Assembly: GCF_014650695.1 (NCBI RefSeq)
Contig: NZ_BMVL01000011.1
Location: 124,001-188,000 of the forward strand
Reading direction: 5' to 3'
DNA from: Streptomyces avidinii
GTDB taxonomy: Bacteria; Actinomycetota; Actinomycetes; Streptomycetales; Streptomycetaceae
DNA length: 64,000 bases
Positions 16,117 to 24,513 of the stretch are shown one piece after another. Each line of letters opens with the position of its first letter. The stretch's first letter is position 1. The notes under the pieces were generated by a model. It did not search any database. It saw nothing but the letters and a program-made list of their open reading frames with translations, and was not told the DNA's origin. Both the position numbers and the translations under genes were made by a program.

Positions 16117-16836
16117 CTACTCCTCGCCGGCCAGGGTGAGGCGGCGGAGCTTCTGTCCTGCGTAGACGGTGGCTCCCACGGTGACCGCGCAGAGCAGGAT
16201 CACGGCGGTGGGAAGGCCGACGGTGGCATCGACGTACCCGTTTCCGGCGACCTTCTCGGCGACGGACAGGGCCCACTGCTGGACGCTGAGGGTCTTGGCT
16301 CCGGAGACCAGGCTGCCGAAGAGCGACTCCCAGATCAGGGCGTAGACCAGGCCGAAGACGACCGCGTGCCGGCTGACGGTGCCGAGCAGCAGGAACAGCG
16401 CGCTGTAGGCGATCGAGGCCACGAGGGCGGCGATCGTGTAGGCGACGGCGATCTGCTGGCCGTTCCCGTTGAGGATGAATCCGGCGATCAGGGTGGGGAT
16501 CGCGGAGAAGACCATCGTGACGGCGATCGCCACGATCAGCTTCGTCATGATGATCTTCGGGCGCTTCACCGGCTTGGCGAGCAGGTAGACGATGGAGCCG
16601 TCGTCGATCTCGGGCCCGATGGCTCCGGTGCCGGCGATGACACCGATCAGCGGAACCATGGTGGCGAGGGCGAAGCCCCCGAGGAGATCGGCCGCGACCT
16701 TGTCGTCCACGCCGACGAAGGCGCGGACGACGAGGGCGATGACGACCAGCAGGGCGGGCAGCGCGAAGAGGATCAGCGCGCGGCGCCGGCCGAGCAGGGC
16801 CCGGTAGGTGAGCCGGGCAACGGTGGGTTCGTACAT
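16117..16836 (-). CDS. ABC-2-type exporter permease
   Basis: 239 residues, last gene of a four-gene exporter operon. Six helices: near residues 20-40, 55-75, 100-122, 130-155, 160-178 and 205-225. ABC-2 architecture with basic N-terminal segment TYRALLGRRRALILFALPAL. The ATG at 16836 has a strong AAAGGAG ribosome-binding site and follows the cognate ATPase by 15 bases. Substrate is not deducible; paired with the ATPase at 16852-17763. Confidence 0.85.
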   Translation of the reverse strand: MYEPTVARLTYRALLGRRRALILFALPALLVVIALVVRAFVGVDDKVAADLLGGFALATMVPLIGVIAGTGAIGPEIDDGSIVYLLAKPVKRPKIIMTKLIVAIAVTMVFSAIPTLIAGFILNGNGQQIAVAYTIAALVASIAYSALFLLLGTVSRHAVVFGLVYALIWESLFGSLVSGAKTLSVQQWALSVAEKVAGNGYVDATVGLPTAVILLCAVTVGATVYAGQKLRRLTLAGEE

Positions 16837-16851
16837 GGGTGCCAGCTCCTT

Positions 16852-17763
16852 TCAGGCCGCGACGAGGTAGGAGAAGACCGACTCGAGGGACTCGTCGGAG
16901 GGTGAGACCGTCAGCAGCCGGATGCCGTGTGCCCGGGCCACGCGGGGCAGCAGCTCGGTGAAGCGGCCGAAGTCGACGGCCTGGATGCGCAGCGCGCCTT
17001 CCTTGAGGTCGACCTCGATGCCGGCGGTGGAAGGGTCGGCGATCAGGGCCGCGGCGAGCGCCCGGTCGTCGGAGGAGCGGATGAGGTAGCGGTGCGGGCG
17101 GTCCGTCATCAGGCGGCGGATCTTGCGGAAGTCGCCGGAAGCGGCGTGCCGGCCGGCCACGACCACCTCGATGTGCGAGGCGAGCTGCTCGACCTCCTCC
17201 AGGATGTGCGAGGAGAACAGGACGGTGCGTCCCTCGCTGCCCATGCGCCGCAGCAGGTCCATGAGCTGCATGCGCTGGCGCGGGTCCATGCCGTTGAACG
17301 GCTCGTCGAGGAGCAGGACGGCCGGGTCGTGGACGAGGGCCGAGGCCATCTTCACGCGCTGGCGCATGCCCTTGGAGTACGTGGAGATCTTGCGGTCCTG
17401 GGCGTACTCCATCTCGACGGTGGCCAGTGCCCGCTGGGCGGCCGCGTCGTCGAGGCCGTGGAGTTCGGCGTTGGCGACGACGAACTCCCGGCCCGTGAGG
17501 AAGTCGTACATGGCCTCGCGCTCGGGCACGACACCGATCTGCTTGTAGACCTGCTCGTTCTGCCAGATCGGCGCGCCGTCGAGGGTGACGGTGCCCGTGG
17601 AAGGGGAGAGGAAGCCGCCCATCATGTTGATGAGGGTGGACTTCCCGGCGCCGTTGGGGCCCAGGAGCCCGGTGACACCGGGTCCGATGCGCATGGTCAC
17701 GTCGTTGACGGCGACGACGTTCCCGAACCAGCGGGAGGTGTGGTCGATGTCGATGGTGGTCAC
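16852..17763 (-). CDS. ABC transporter ATP-binding protein (second exporter)
   Basis: 303 residues from a GTG at 17763, which overlaps the preceding permease stop (GTGA); the much longer open frame extending to 18471 is a high-G+C artefact. Walker A GPNGAGKST, signature YSKGMRQRVK, Walker B LLLDEPFNG, switch His SSHILEEVE. The C-terminal 80 residues form the domain often found in antibiotic-resistance type ATPases. Homologous to the ATPase at 18637-19626 but with distinct signature wording (YSKGMRQ versus YSTGMKQ). Confidence 0.92.
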   Translation of the reverse strand: MTTIDIDHTSRWFGNVVAVNDVTMRIGPGVTGLLGPNGAGKSTLINMMGGFLSPSTGTVTLDGAPIWQNEQVYKQIGVVPEREAMYDFLTGREFVVANAELHGLDDAAAQRALATVEMEYAQDRKISTYSKGMRQRVKMASALVHDPAVLLLDEPFNGMDPRQRMQLMDLLRRMGSEGRTVLFSSHILEEVEQLASHIEVVVAGRHAASGDFRKIRRLMTDRPHRYLIRSSDDRALAAALIADPSTAGIEVDLKEGALRIQAVDFGRFTELLPRVARAHGIRLLTVSPSDESLESVFSYLVAA

Positions 17764-18647
17764 AGCCCGGCCTTCCGGTAGCGGGCCATCAGGGCGGCGT
17801 AGGAGCCGACGATGAGGCCGAGGGCGACGAGCAGGTAGACGACGCCGACGCCGGCCGAGGGACCCTCGCCGCCGGGGAAGGCGGAGGTCGCGCCCAGGAA
17901 CGCGGTCTGTACGCCGTCGATGAGGGTGATCGGGGAGAACAGGCCCATCCACTCGATGGCTCCGGTGTTCCCGGTGCTGTAGGCGATCCCCTGGACCGCG
18001 GTCACCGCGCCGAACGGGATCAGCAGCACCGCGATGATCGCGGCAACGCCGAACCCGCGGCGCGGGGTGAGGGCGGCCATGACCAGGCCGAGGCCCGCGA
18101 AGAGCAGCGACAGCAGCAGAACCGACACGAGTCCCTGCCCGAATCCCTTGGTCTGGTGGGCGAAGTCGAACTTCGCGAGGAGCGAGCCGATCCACATGAT
18201 CACCAGCGGGGTCGCGGTGAGGATGAACAGGGCCGAGGCCATGGCCGCGTACTTGGCCACGACGTAGTCCACGCGCTCGATGGGCCGCGAGAAGTAGAGC
18301 GGCACCGTCTTGAAGCGCAGGTCGCGCGAGACCGACTGCGGCGCCTGGGACGCGAGGAAGAGTCCGATGATCACCTGGGTGGTCAGGGCGTACGTCGTGT
18401 ACTTGATCGGCAGGTCGGTGGAGCCGGGCACCGCGATGGCGACCGCGACGATGATCAGCGCGGGCACGCACATCACCGCGAAGAGGAGCATCGGGAGAAC
18501 CTTGGACTTGGCGGAGCGGCCGAGTCCGTAGGCGCCGCGCAGGGACTGCGAGAACAGCGACTTACGGGCGTAGGCGCGGCCGAGCCGGGGTCCGTCGTAG
18601 GACCGGTAGCCGATGTTGTGGATCTGGGTCGAGGTGTCAGGCGCCAT
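17760..18647 (-). CDS. ABC-2-type exporter permease (first exporter)
   Basis: 295 residues from the ATG at 18647. N-terminal soluble segment with IHNIGYRSYDGPRLG, a motif common to streptomycete ABC-2 permeases, followed by six membrane helices between residues 60 and 285. Its start lies inside the end of the upstream ATPase gene (11-base overlap) and its stop overlaps the next ATPase start (GTGA), so all four genes are translationally linked. Long open frames upstream of 18647 are antisense artefacts. Confidence 0.88.
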   Translation of the reverse strand: MAPDTSTQIHNIGYRSYDGPRLGRAYARKSLFSQSLRGAYGLGRSAKSKVLPMLLFAVMCVPALIIVAVAIAVPGSTDLPIKYTTYALTTQVIIGLFLASQAPQSVSRDLRFKTVPLYFSRPIERVDYVVAKYAAMASALFILTATPLVIMWIGSLLAKFDFAHQTKGFGQGLVSVLLLSLLFAGLGLVMAALTPRRGFGVAAIIAVLLIPFGAVTAVQGIAYSTGNTGAIEWMGLFSPITLIDGVQTAFLGATSAFPGGEGPSAGVGVVYLLVALGLIVGSYAALMARYRKAGL

Positions 18648-19626
18648 CGGAACCGGCTCCCTTCTGCTGGACGGTGGGCGAGGGCTGGTCGTTGTCGCGG
18701 AAGACCTCCGCGATGTGGTGACGGCGCTGCTCCATGCGGACCAGGCCGATGCCCAGGTCTGCGACGGTGTCGCGGACGGTGTCGTACGTCTCCTCGCCCG
18801 TGGCCTCGACGAGGAGGATGTGGCCGGCTCCGGGCAGGCCCTGCTCCTCTCCGACGTGCAGGGAGATGCCTGCTTCGGTGAGCGCCTTGCGCAGGGCGGC
18901 GGTGCCGTCCGGGTGGGTGTCGGAGTCGGTGACCTCGACCGCGAGGGTCGTGGTGATCTGGGTGAAGTCGCTGGTGGAGCTGGAGCGCAGCAGCTTGCCG
19001 CCGTCGACGACCACGACGTGGTCGCAGGTCCGCTCCAGCTCACCGAGGAGATGGGAGGTGACCAGGACGGAGATGCCGAAGTCCGTGTGGATGCGGCGGA
19101 TCAGGCCGAGCATCTCGTCGCGGCCGACCGGGTCCAGGCCGTTGGTCGGCTCGTCGAGGAGGACCAGCTGGGGGTCGTGGACGAGGGCCTGGGCGAGCTT
19201 GACGCGCTGCTTCATGCCGGTGGAATAGCCGCCGATGGGACGGTAGCGCTCCTCGTACAGCCCGACGTGGCGCAGGGTGTCGGCGGTGCGCTCACGGGCC
19301 GCGGTCGGCGGCAGCCCGGACATGCGCGCCATGTGGACGACGAACTCGGTGGCCGAGACGTCGGGTGGCAGGCAGTCGTGCTCGGGCATGTACCCGACGC
19401 GTTCACGGATGGCGCTGCCATGCGTGCGGACGTCGAGGCCGAGCACGGCGGCGCTGCCCTCGGTGGCGGGGGACAGTCCCAGCAGAATCTTGATCAGCGT
19501 GGACTTGCCGGCTCCGTTGGCACCAACGAGGCCGGTCACACCGGGCCCGATGTCCAGGGAGAGCCGGTCGAGGGCGGTCACTCGGGGGTACCGCTTGCTC
19601 AGGCTTTCGGTCGCAATGACAGTCAC
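18637..19626 (-). CDS. ABC transporter ATP-binding protein (first exporter)
   Basis: 329 residues from GTG at 19626. Walker A GANGAGKSTLIK, signature YSTGMKQRVKLAQ, Walker B LVLLDEPTNGLDP, switch His TSHLLGELE. A C-terminal regulatory region (residues 215-310) ends in a charged tail. First gene of the minus-strand operon ATPase-permease-ATPase-permease. Its promoter region (19627-19843) is shared with the divergent M24 gene and holds a DnaA box and a weak parS-like half site. Confidence 0.92.
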   Translation of the reverse strand: MTVIATESLSKRYPRVTALDRLSLDIGPGVTGLVGANGAGKSTLIKILLGLSPATEGSAAVLGLDVRTHGSAIRERVGYMPEHDCLPPDVSATEFVVHMARMSGLPPTAARERTADTLRHVGLYEERYRPIGGYSTGMKQRVKLAQALVHDPQLVLLDEPTNGLDPVGRDEMLGLIRRIHTDFGISVLVTSHLLGELERTCDHVVVVDGGKLLRSSSTSDFTQITTTLAVEVTDSDTHPDGTAALRKALTEAGISLHVGEEQGLPGAGHILLVEATGEETYDTVRDTVADLGIGLVRMEQRRHHIAEVFRDNDQPSPTVQQKGAGSDGA

Positions 19627-19738
19627 GGGTTCGACGTTAGTGGCGCGGCTCTCGTGAAACGTCAGACCTGGAGCTGGATCCCGTCTCAGCCTTCAGGCGT
19701 ACACGCCCGTACTGGAGGCTGATGTGGACCCGACAACT

Positions 19739-19747
19739 TTGTCCACA
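19739..19747 (+). other. DnaA box in a divergent promoter region
   Basis: Perfect TTGTCCACA between the ABC ATPase (minus) and the M24 gene (plus). A degraded TGTGGACCC lies 11 bases to its left. Confidence 0.6.
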
Positions 19748-19843
19748 GGTCCGTGCGCGCCCCTTGACGTGATCTCCGGTCATTGTCACATTCATCAGTG
19801 TCAACTTACGGGCGCGTACGGCTACACGGATGGACGGGCTGAC

Positions 19844-20716
19844 ATGGCTGGGGACACCAGGCAACGCACCGCGCGACGACTCTCCGCACGACCCGACGCA
19901 GACCTGGCCGGGTTCAGAGAGGTGCAGCGCCTCTCGTACGAGTGCGCCGAGGCCGTCGCGGCCCAGCTGCGGCCCGGGGTGACCGAACGCGAAGCCGCGC
20001 GCATGCAGCGCGAGTGGCTGCGCGAGCGCGGGGTCCGGGACTGGTTCCACCTGCCCTTCGCCTGGTTCGGGGACCGCACCGCCTTCGCGAACTTCAGGAT
20101 CCCGCTGCAATTCTTCCCGACCAACCGGAAGCTGGAGCCGGGGATGCCGTTCATCCTCGACATGGCACCGGTCTACAAGGGCTACTCGGCCGATATCGGG
20201 TATTCCGGAAGCCTCGGGCTCAATCCGGTGCAGGACCGGCTCATGGCCGACCTCCAGGCGCACCGCGTGCTGATCCTGGAACAGGTACGCGAGGGCCGCT
20301 CGCTGCGCGAGATCTACGAGAACGTCGAACGGCTGATGACCCGGCAGGGGTACGCCAACCGGCACCGGGCCTATCCCTTCGGCGTGATCGCACACAAGAT
20401 CGACCGGGTCAAGGAGCGCCGCTGGTCGCCGACCGCGTTCGGATTCGGCACGCAGTCCCTCAAGGGGCTGGCCAGTGATGTTCTGCACGGGCACCGCGAG
20501 GGCTGGTCCCCGCTGTGGAGCCCGTACCACTTCTCCGACCATCCGCCGCAGCCCGGGCTGTGGGCGGTGGAACCGCACCTCGGATTCCGGGGTACCGGCG
20601 CGAAGTTCGAGGAGATCCTGGTCGTCACCGACTCCCGGGACCCCGAGGAGAGCGCGTTCTGGCTGGACGACGATCTGCCGCACGTGCGGCGCTGGGCCGA
20701 GGAGAAGGCAGCATGA
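19844..20716 (+). CDS. Divergent M24-fold metallohydrolase (Xaa-Pro peptidase-like)
   Basis: 290 residues from the ATG at 19844; forty further codons are open upstream but run through the promoter. Pita-bread fold with likely metal ligands Asp (FILDMAPVYKG), Asp (YSADIGYS), Glu (AVEPHLG) and Glu (AKFEEILVV); the usual His-rich GHG segment is replaced by VIAHKID. The sequence between is unlike classical aminopeptidases, so it may act on a non-peptide substrate. It starts a tightly coupled operon: its stop overlaps the next ATG (ATGA). Contrast with the conventional pepP at 867-2333. Confidence 0.8.
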   Translation: MAGDTRQRTARRLSARPDADLAGFREVQRLSYECAEAVAAQLRPGVTEREAARMQREWLRERGVRDWFHLPFAWFGDRTAFANFRIPLQFFPTNRKLEPGMPFILDMAPVYKGYSADIGYSGSLGLNPVQDRLMADLQAHRVLILEQVREGRSLREIYENVERLMTRQGYANRHRAYPFGVIAHKIDRVKERRWSPTAFGFGTQSLKGLASDVLHGHREGWSPLWSPYHFSDHPPQPGLWAVEPHLGFRGTGAKFEEILVVTDSRDPEESAFWLDDDLPHVRRWAEEKAA

Positions 20717-22503
20717 GCGGCATGAACGGAGCAGGAGCGGCGGTTCCGGCGGATGCGCGCGAGCGCCGGGTGAGCACCGGCGGGATCGAGCTGTGCGTCG
20801 TCGAGCTCGGCGAGACGGACCGTCCGACGGTGGTGCTGGTGCACGGCTACCCGGACAGCAAGGAGGTCTGGTCCGAGGTCGCCGAGCGCCTCGCGACGCG
20901 CTTCCACGTGGTGCTCTACGACGTACGCGGCCACGGGCGCTCCACCGCGCCGCAGCCGCTGCGCGGCGGTTTCACCCTGGAGAAGCTGACCGACGACTTC
21001 CTGGCCGTGGCGGACGCGGTCAGCCCGGACCGGCCGGTGCACCTGGTCGGCCACGACTGGGGCTCCGTACAGGGCTGGGAGTTCGCGACGGTCGGCCGCA
21101 CCGAGGGCCGGATCGCCTCCTTCACCTCCATGTCGGGGCCCTCCCTCGACCACTTCGGGCACTGGATCAAGAAGCGGATGACGCGGCCCACCCCGCGGGC
21201 GGCGGCGCAGCTCCTCGGCCAGGGCGCCAAGTCCTGGTACGTCTACATGCTGCACACCCCCGTGCTGCCGGAACTCGCCTGGCGCGGACCGCTCGGCAAG
21301 CGGTGGCCCGCGATGCTCCAGCGCATAGAGAAGGTTCCGGCCGGCTCCTACCCGACGGCCTCGCTGCCCTCGGACGCGGCGCACGGCGCCTGGCTCTACC
21401 GCGACAACGTGCGCCCGCGACTGCGCCGACCGCGCCCCGACGCGTACGCCCACGTACCGGTGCAGCTGATCACCCCGACCGGGGACGCGTTCCTGTCCGA
21501 GCGGCTCTACGACGGTCTGGAGCAGTGGGCGCCGGACCTGCTGCGGCGAACCCTGCCCGCCAAGCACTGGGTGCCCCGGACCCGGCCCGACCAGCTGGCC
21601 GCCTGGATCACCGAGTTCGTCACCGATCGGGAGGAGCCCGCGACGCGGGCACCGGAGCAGAAGGCCCCGGGCAAGTATGCCGATCGCTTCGGGGGCCAGC
21701 TGGTCCTGGTCACCGGCGCGGCCAGCGGCATCGGCCGGGCCACCGCCTTCGCCTTCGCCGAGGCCGGGGCCCGGGTGGTGGCCGTCGACCGCGATGCCGA
21801 AGGTGCGGCGCGCACCGCCGACATGGCCCGGCTCGTCGGCGCCGCGGAGGCCTGGGCCGAGTGCGTGGACGTCAGCGACGAGCAGGCGATGGAGAAGCTC
21901 GCGGCGAAGGTCGCCACCGAGTACGGCATCGTCGACGTCCTGGTCAACAACGCCGGGATCGGTCTGTCCGGGTCCTTCCTCGACACCACTGCCGAGGACT
22001 GGAAGAAGGTCCTGGACGTCAACCTCTGGGGCGTCATCCACGGCTGCCGGATCTTCGGGAAGCAGATGGCCGAGCGCGGCCAGGGCGGGCACATCGTCAA
22101 CACCGCCTCCGCCGCCGCCTATCTGCCCTCCAGGACCCTGCCCGCCTACAGCACCTCGAAGGCGGCGGTGCTGATGCTGTCGGAGTGCCTGCGCGCCGAG
22201 CTGGCCTCCCGGTCGATCGGCGTCTCCGCGATCTGCCCGGGCATCGTCAACACCAACATCACCTCCACCTCGCGCTTCGCCGGAGTGGACGAGGCCGAGG
22301 AGAAGCGCCGCCAGGAACGCTCCTCGCGGCTGTACGGGCTGCGCAACTTCCCGCCGGAGAAGGTCGCCGACGCGATCCTGCGGGCCGTGGTGCGCAACGA
22401 GGCCGTCGTGCCCGTGACTCCGGAGTCCAAGGGCGCCCTGTGGATGTCCCGTTTCGCCCCGCGCGCGCTGCGGCGCATCGCGAGGCTGGAGCCGAAACTG
22501 TGA
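20713..22503 (+). CDS. EphD-like fusion: alpha/beta hydrolase plus short-chain dehydrogenase
   Basis: 596 residues from the ATG at 20713. Residues 20-310 form an alpha/beta hydrolase of epoxide-hydrolase type: oxyanion region VHGYPDSKEVW, nucleophile Asp in GHDWGSVQG and a late His near AKHWVP. Residues 330-590 form an SDR: TGAASGIGRA nucleotide-binding motif, NNAG, catalytic Ser (TASAAA) and YSTSK. The layout matches mycobacterial EphD, linked there to mycolic acid metabolism; Streptomyces has no mycolates, so the substrate must differ. Flanked by overlapping genes on both sides. Confidence 0.88.
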   Translation: MSGMNGAGAAVPADARERRVSTGGIELCVVELGETDRPTVVLVHGYPDSKEVWSEVAERLATRFHVVLYDVRGHGRSTAPQPLRGGFTLEKLTDDFLAVADAVSPDRPVHLVGHDWGSVQGWEFATVGRTEGRIASFTSMSGPSLDHFGHWIKKRMTRPTPRAAAQLLGQGAKSWYVYMLHTPVLPELAWRGPLGKRWPAMLQRIEKVPAGSYPTASLPSDAAHGAWLYRDNVRPRLRRPRPDAYAHVPVQLITPTGDAFLSERLYDGLEQWAPDLLRRTLPAKHWVPRTRPDQLAAWITEFVTDREEPATRAPEQKAPGKYADRFGGQLVLVTGAASGIGRATAFAFAEAGARVVAVDRDAEGAARTADMARLVGAAEAWAECVDVSDEQAMEKLAAKVATEYGIVDVLVNNAGIGLSGSFLDTTAEDWKKVLDVNLWGVIHGCRIFGKQMAERGQGGHIVNTASAAAYLPSRTLPAYSTSKAAVLMLSECLRAELASRSIGVSAICPGIVNTNITSTSRFAGVDEAEEKRRQERSSRLYGLRNFPPEKVADAILRAVVRNEAVVPVTPESKGALWMSRFAPRALRRIARLEPKL

Positions 22504-23435
22504 GCGGGGCGGCGCACCGGGTCGGTGAGCAACCGACCGGTCCGCACCCGATCAAGGCGCGCCGGGTGGCCTTCGACTGGACGACCACCCCGCTGCACTG
22601 GATACCGGACGAGCCCACCGCCACCCACGTCATCAACGTGCTGCACCTGCTGCTGCCCGCCGGGGAGCGGTGGTTCGTGAAGGTCCTCAAGGAGGGCCTC
22701 CCCCTGGTCACCGACCCCGAGCTGCGCGGTGACGTCAAGGGGTTCATGGGCCAGGAGGCCACCCACAGCGTCCAGCACTCCTACGTACTGGACCACCTCG
22801 CCGAGCAGCGGCTGCCGACGGAGGCGTACACACGGCACGTGGACCTCCTCTTCGAGAAGCTGCTCGGAGAGACACCGCCGTTCGGGGTGCCCGTCCCGCC
22901 CCGCGAGTGGCTTCGCTTCCGGCTGGCCGTGGTGGCCGCGATCGAGCAGTTCACGGCGGTGCTCGGGGACTGGGTGCTGCGTGCCGAGGGGCTCGACCGG
23001 GCCGGGGCGGACGAGATCATGCTGGATCTGCTGCGCTGGCACGGCGCGGAGGAGGTCGAGCACCGCTCCGTCGCCTTCGACATGTACCAGCACTGCGGGG
23101 GAGCGGGCCTGCCCCGCTACGCGCGGCGCATCGAGGGGATGGTCGTGGTCGCGCCCGTGCTGGCGTGGCTGTGGGTGTGGGGGGCCTCGTACCTCATACG
23201 CAACGACCCCGAACTGGGTGGCCGGCTGCGCTACTCGCTCCGCGCGCACAACCGCGCGGTGGCCAAGGGTCTGCTGCCCACGTGGAGAGAGCTCGCCGCG
23301 GCCATACCCCGCTACTTCCGGCGGTCGTACCATCCCTCGCAGGAGGGCTCGCTGCGCAGGGCGGTCGAGTACCTTGCGGCTTCACCTGCCGCCCGCGCCG
23401 CGGCGGGCGCGGTCGGCCGAGCCGCGATGTCGTAG
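22500..23435 (+). CDS. Predicted metal-dependent protein with paired ExxH motifs (PF10118-like)
   Basis: 311 residues from GTG at 22500, overlapping the previous stop (GTGA). Homologues are annotated metal-dependent hydrolases. Two motifs, QEATHSVQH (near residue 85) and AEEVEHRSV (near residue 183), with extra Glu residues on neighbouring helices (IEQFTAVLGD), look like the E...ExxH...E...ExxH pattern of di-iron carboxylate helical-bundle enzymes. A hydrophobic segment near residues 210-232 may anchor it to the membrane. With the EphD-like partner this suggests oxidation or hydrolysis of a lipid-like substrate; that is inference. Confidence 0.78.
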   Translation: MSGAAHRVGEQPTGPHPIKARRVAFDWTTTPLHWIPDEPTATHVINVLHLLLPAGERWFVKVLKEGLPLVTDPELRGDVKGFMGQEATHSVQHSYVLDHLAEQRLPTEAYTRHVDLLFEKLLGETPPFGVPVPPREWLRFRLAVVAAIEQFTAVLGDWVLRAEGLDRAGADEIMLDLLRWHGAEEVEHRSVAFDMYQHCGGAGLPRYARRIEGMVVVAPVLAWLWVWGASYLIRNDPELGGRLRYSLRAHNRAVAKGLLPTWRELAAAIPRYFRRSYHPSQEGSLRRAVEYLAASPAARAAAGAVGRAAMS

Positions 23436-23445
23436 GGAGCCGGGA

Positions 23446-24360
23446 TTGACCGATCAGGCGGTAGCCGAGTACCGGATCGAGGATCTGGCGCATCACAGCG
23501 GGGCGACGGTGCGCACGATCCGGGCGTACCAGGACCGTGGTCTGCTGCCGAAACCGGAACGGCGCGGTCGTTCCAATGTCTACCGGGACACGCATCTGGC
23601 GCGGCTGCACCAGATCGCGGACCTGCTGGACCGCGGCTACACCCTGGCCTCCATCAAGGAACTGCTGGAGGCCTGGGACGCGGGACGCGGTCTGGGTGGC
23701 GTACTGGGGCTGGTCGCCGAGGTGCACGGGCCGTGGACCGACGAGGAGGCGGCCCGGATCAGCCGGGAGGAGCTGAACGAGCGGTTCGGCGGGCGGCCGG
23801 ACGACGACGCGGTGGACGAGGCGTGCGACCTCGGGGTGCTGGAGCGGATCCCGGGGCGCCCCGACCAGTTCCTGGTGCCCTCCCCGCAGGAGCTGGCGGT
23901 GGCCGCCGAGCTGTACGCGGCCGGGGTGCCGCTGCCGGCGATCACCGGGCACCTGCGGGAACTGCGCGGGCAGGTGGAGCACATCGCCTCGCGGTTCCTG
24001 GAGTTCACCACCGAGCACGTCTTCGCGCGGTACCTCGGGCAGGTGCCGCCGACGGACGCGGACGCGGCCGAGGCGGCGACGATGGTCCGGCGGCTGCGGC
24101 CGCTGGCCCAGCAGACCGTGGACGCGGAGCTGGCCCGGGCGATGCGGCTCTTCGCGACCCGGCACCTGCAGCGGCACCTGGGGACGGCCGGCGCACCGGG
24201 GCCGACGGGGCCCTCGCCGGTGGCACTGCCGGCCGGGACCGTACGGGCGGTGCAGGAGCTGGTGGGCGCCGACCATGTGGCGGAGTTCGTGCGGGCGGCG
24301 ACGGAGCGGGAGCTCCAGGCCCGGACCATGAACGATCTGGCCCGCCGGAGCGAAGCGTGA
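23446..24360 (+). CDS. MerR-family transcriptional regulator
   Basis: 304 residues from a TTG at 23446 preceded by GGGAG at six bases; the frame is open far upstream but only inside the previous gene. N-terminal winged helix YRIEDLAHHSGATVRTIRAYQDRGLLPKPER is typical MerR, followed by a long effector domain with no Cys metal cluster. Eleven bases behind the ExxH protein, so it is the last gene of the operon and probably its regulator. The ligand may be the lipid-like substrate of the enzymes. Confidence 0.88.
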   Translation: MTDQAVAEYRIEDLAHHSGATVRTIRAYQDRGLLPKPERRGRSNVYRDTHLARLHQIADLLDRGYTLASIKELLEAWDAGRGLGGVLGLVAEVHGPWTDEEAARISREELNERFGGRPDDDAVDEACDLGVLERIPGRPDQFLVPSPQELAVAAELYAAGVPLPAITGHLRELRGQVEHIASRFLEFTTEHVFARYLGQVPPTDADAAEAATMVRRLRPLAQQTVDAELARAMRLFATRHLQRHLGTAGAPGPTGPSPVALPAGTVRAVQELVGADHVAEFVRAATERELQARTMNDLARRSEA

Positions 24361-24410
24361 CGCCGACGAGAACGGGTGCGGCATCGACAGCGGTCACGGT
24401 GGGTCGGGGT

Positions 24411-24500
24411 TAGTCCACAGGTTCCACAGGGCGGATCACGCGTTTTGCCATCAAAACCCTCCCAAAGGGCTGTGGACAACCCCCTCTTTCCTGTGGGCAA
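24411..24500. other. DnaA-box group between convergent genes
   Basis: TGTGGACAA (24471-24479) is a perfect box on the minus strand; TAGTCCACA (24411-24419) and TGTGGGCAA (24492-24500) each have one mismatch to the streptomycete consensus. The 153-base gap separates the MerR and aquaporin gene ends, so the boxes are unlikely to be promoter elements. Confidence 0.65.
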
Positions 24501-24513
24501 CTGAGACGTCGTC

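Noticed and set aside
19647..19660. Degenerate parS-like site (11 of 14 matches)
   Set aside because: One half-site is perfect but the other matches only 4 of 7 bases; too weak to count.
20475..22499. Long upstream extension of the ExxH protein frame
   Set aside because: The extension is an out-of-frame shadow of the EphD-like gene; the real start is the GTG overlapping its stop.
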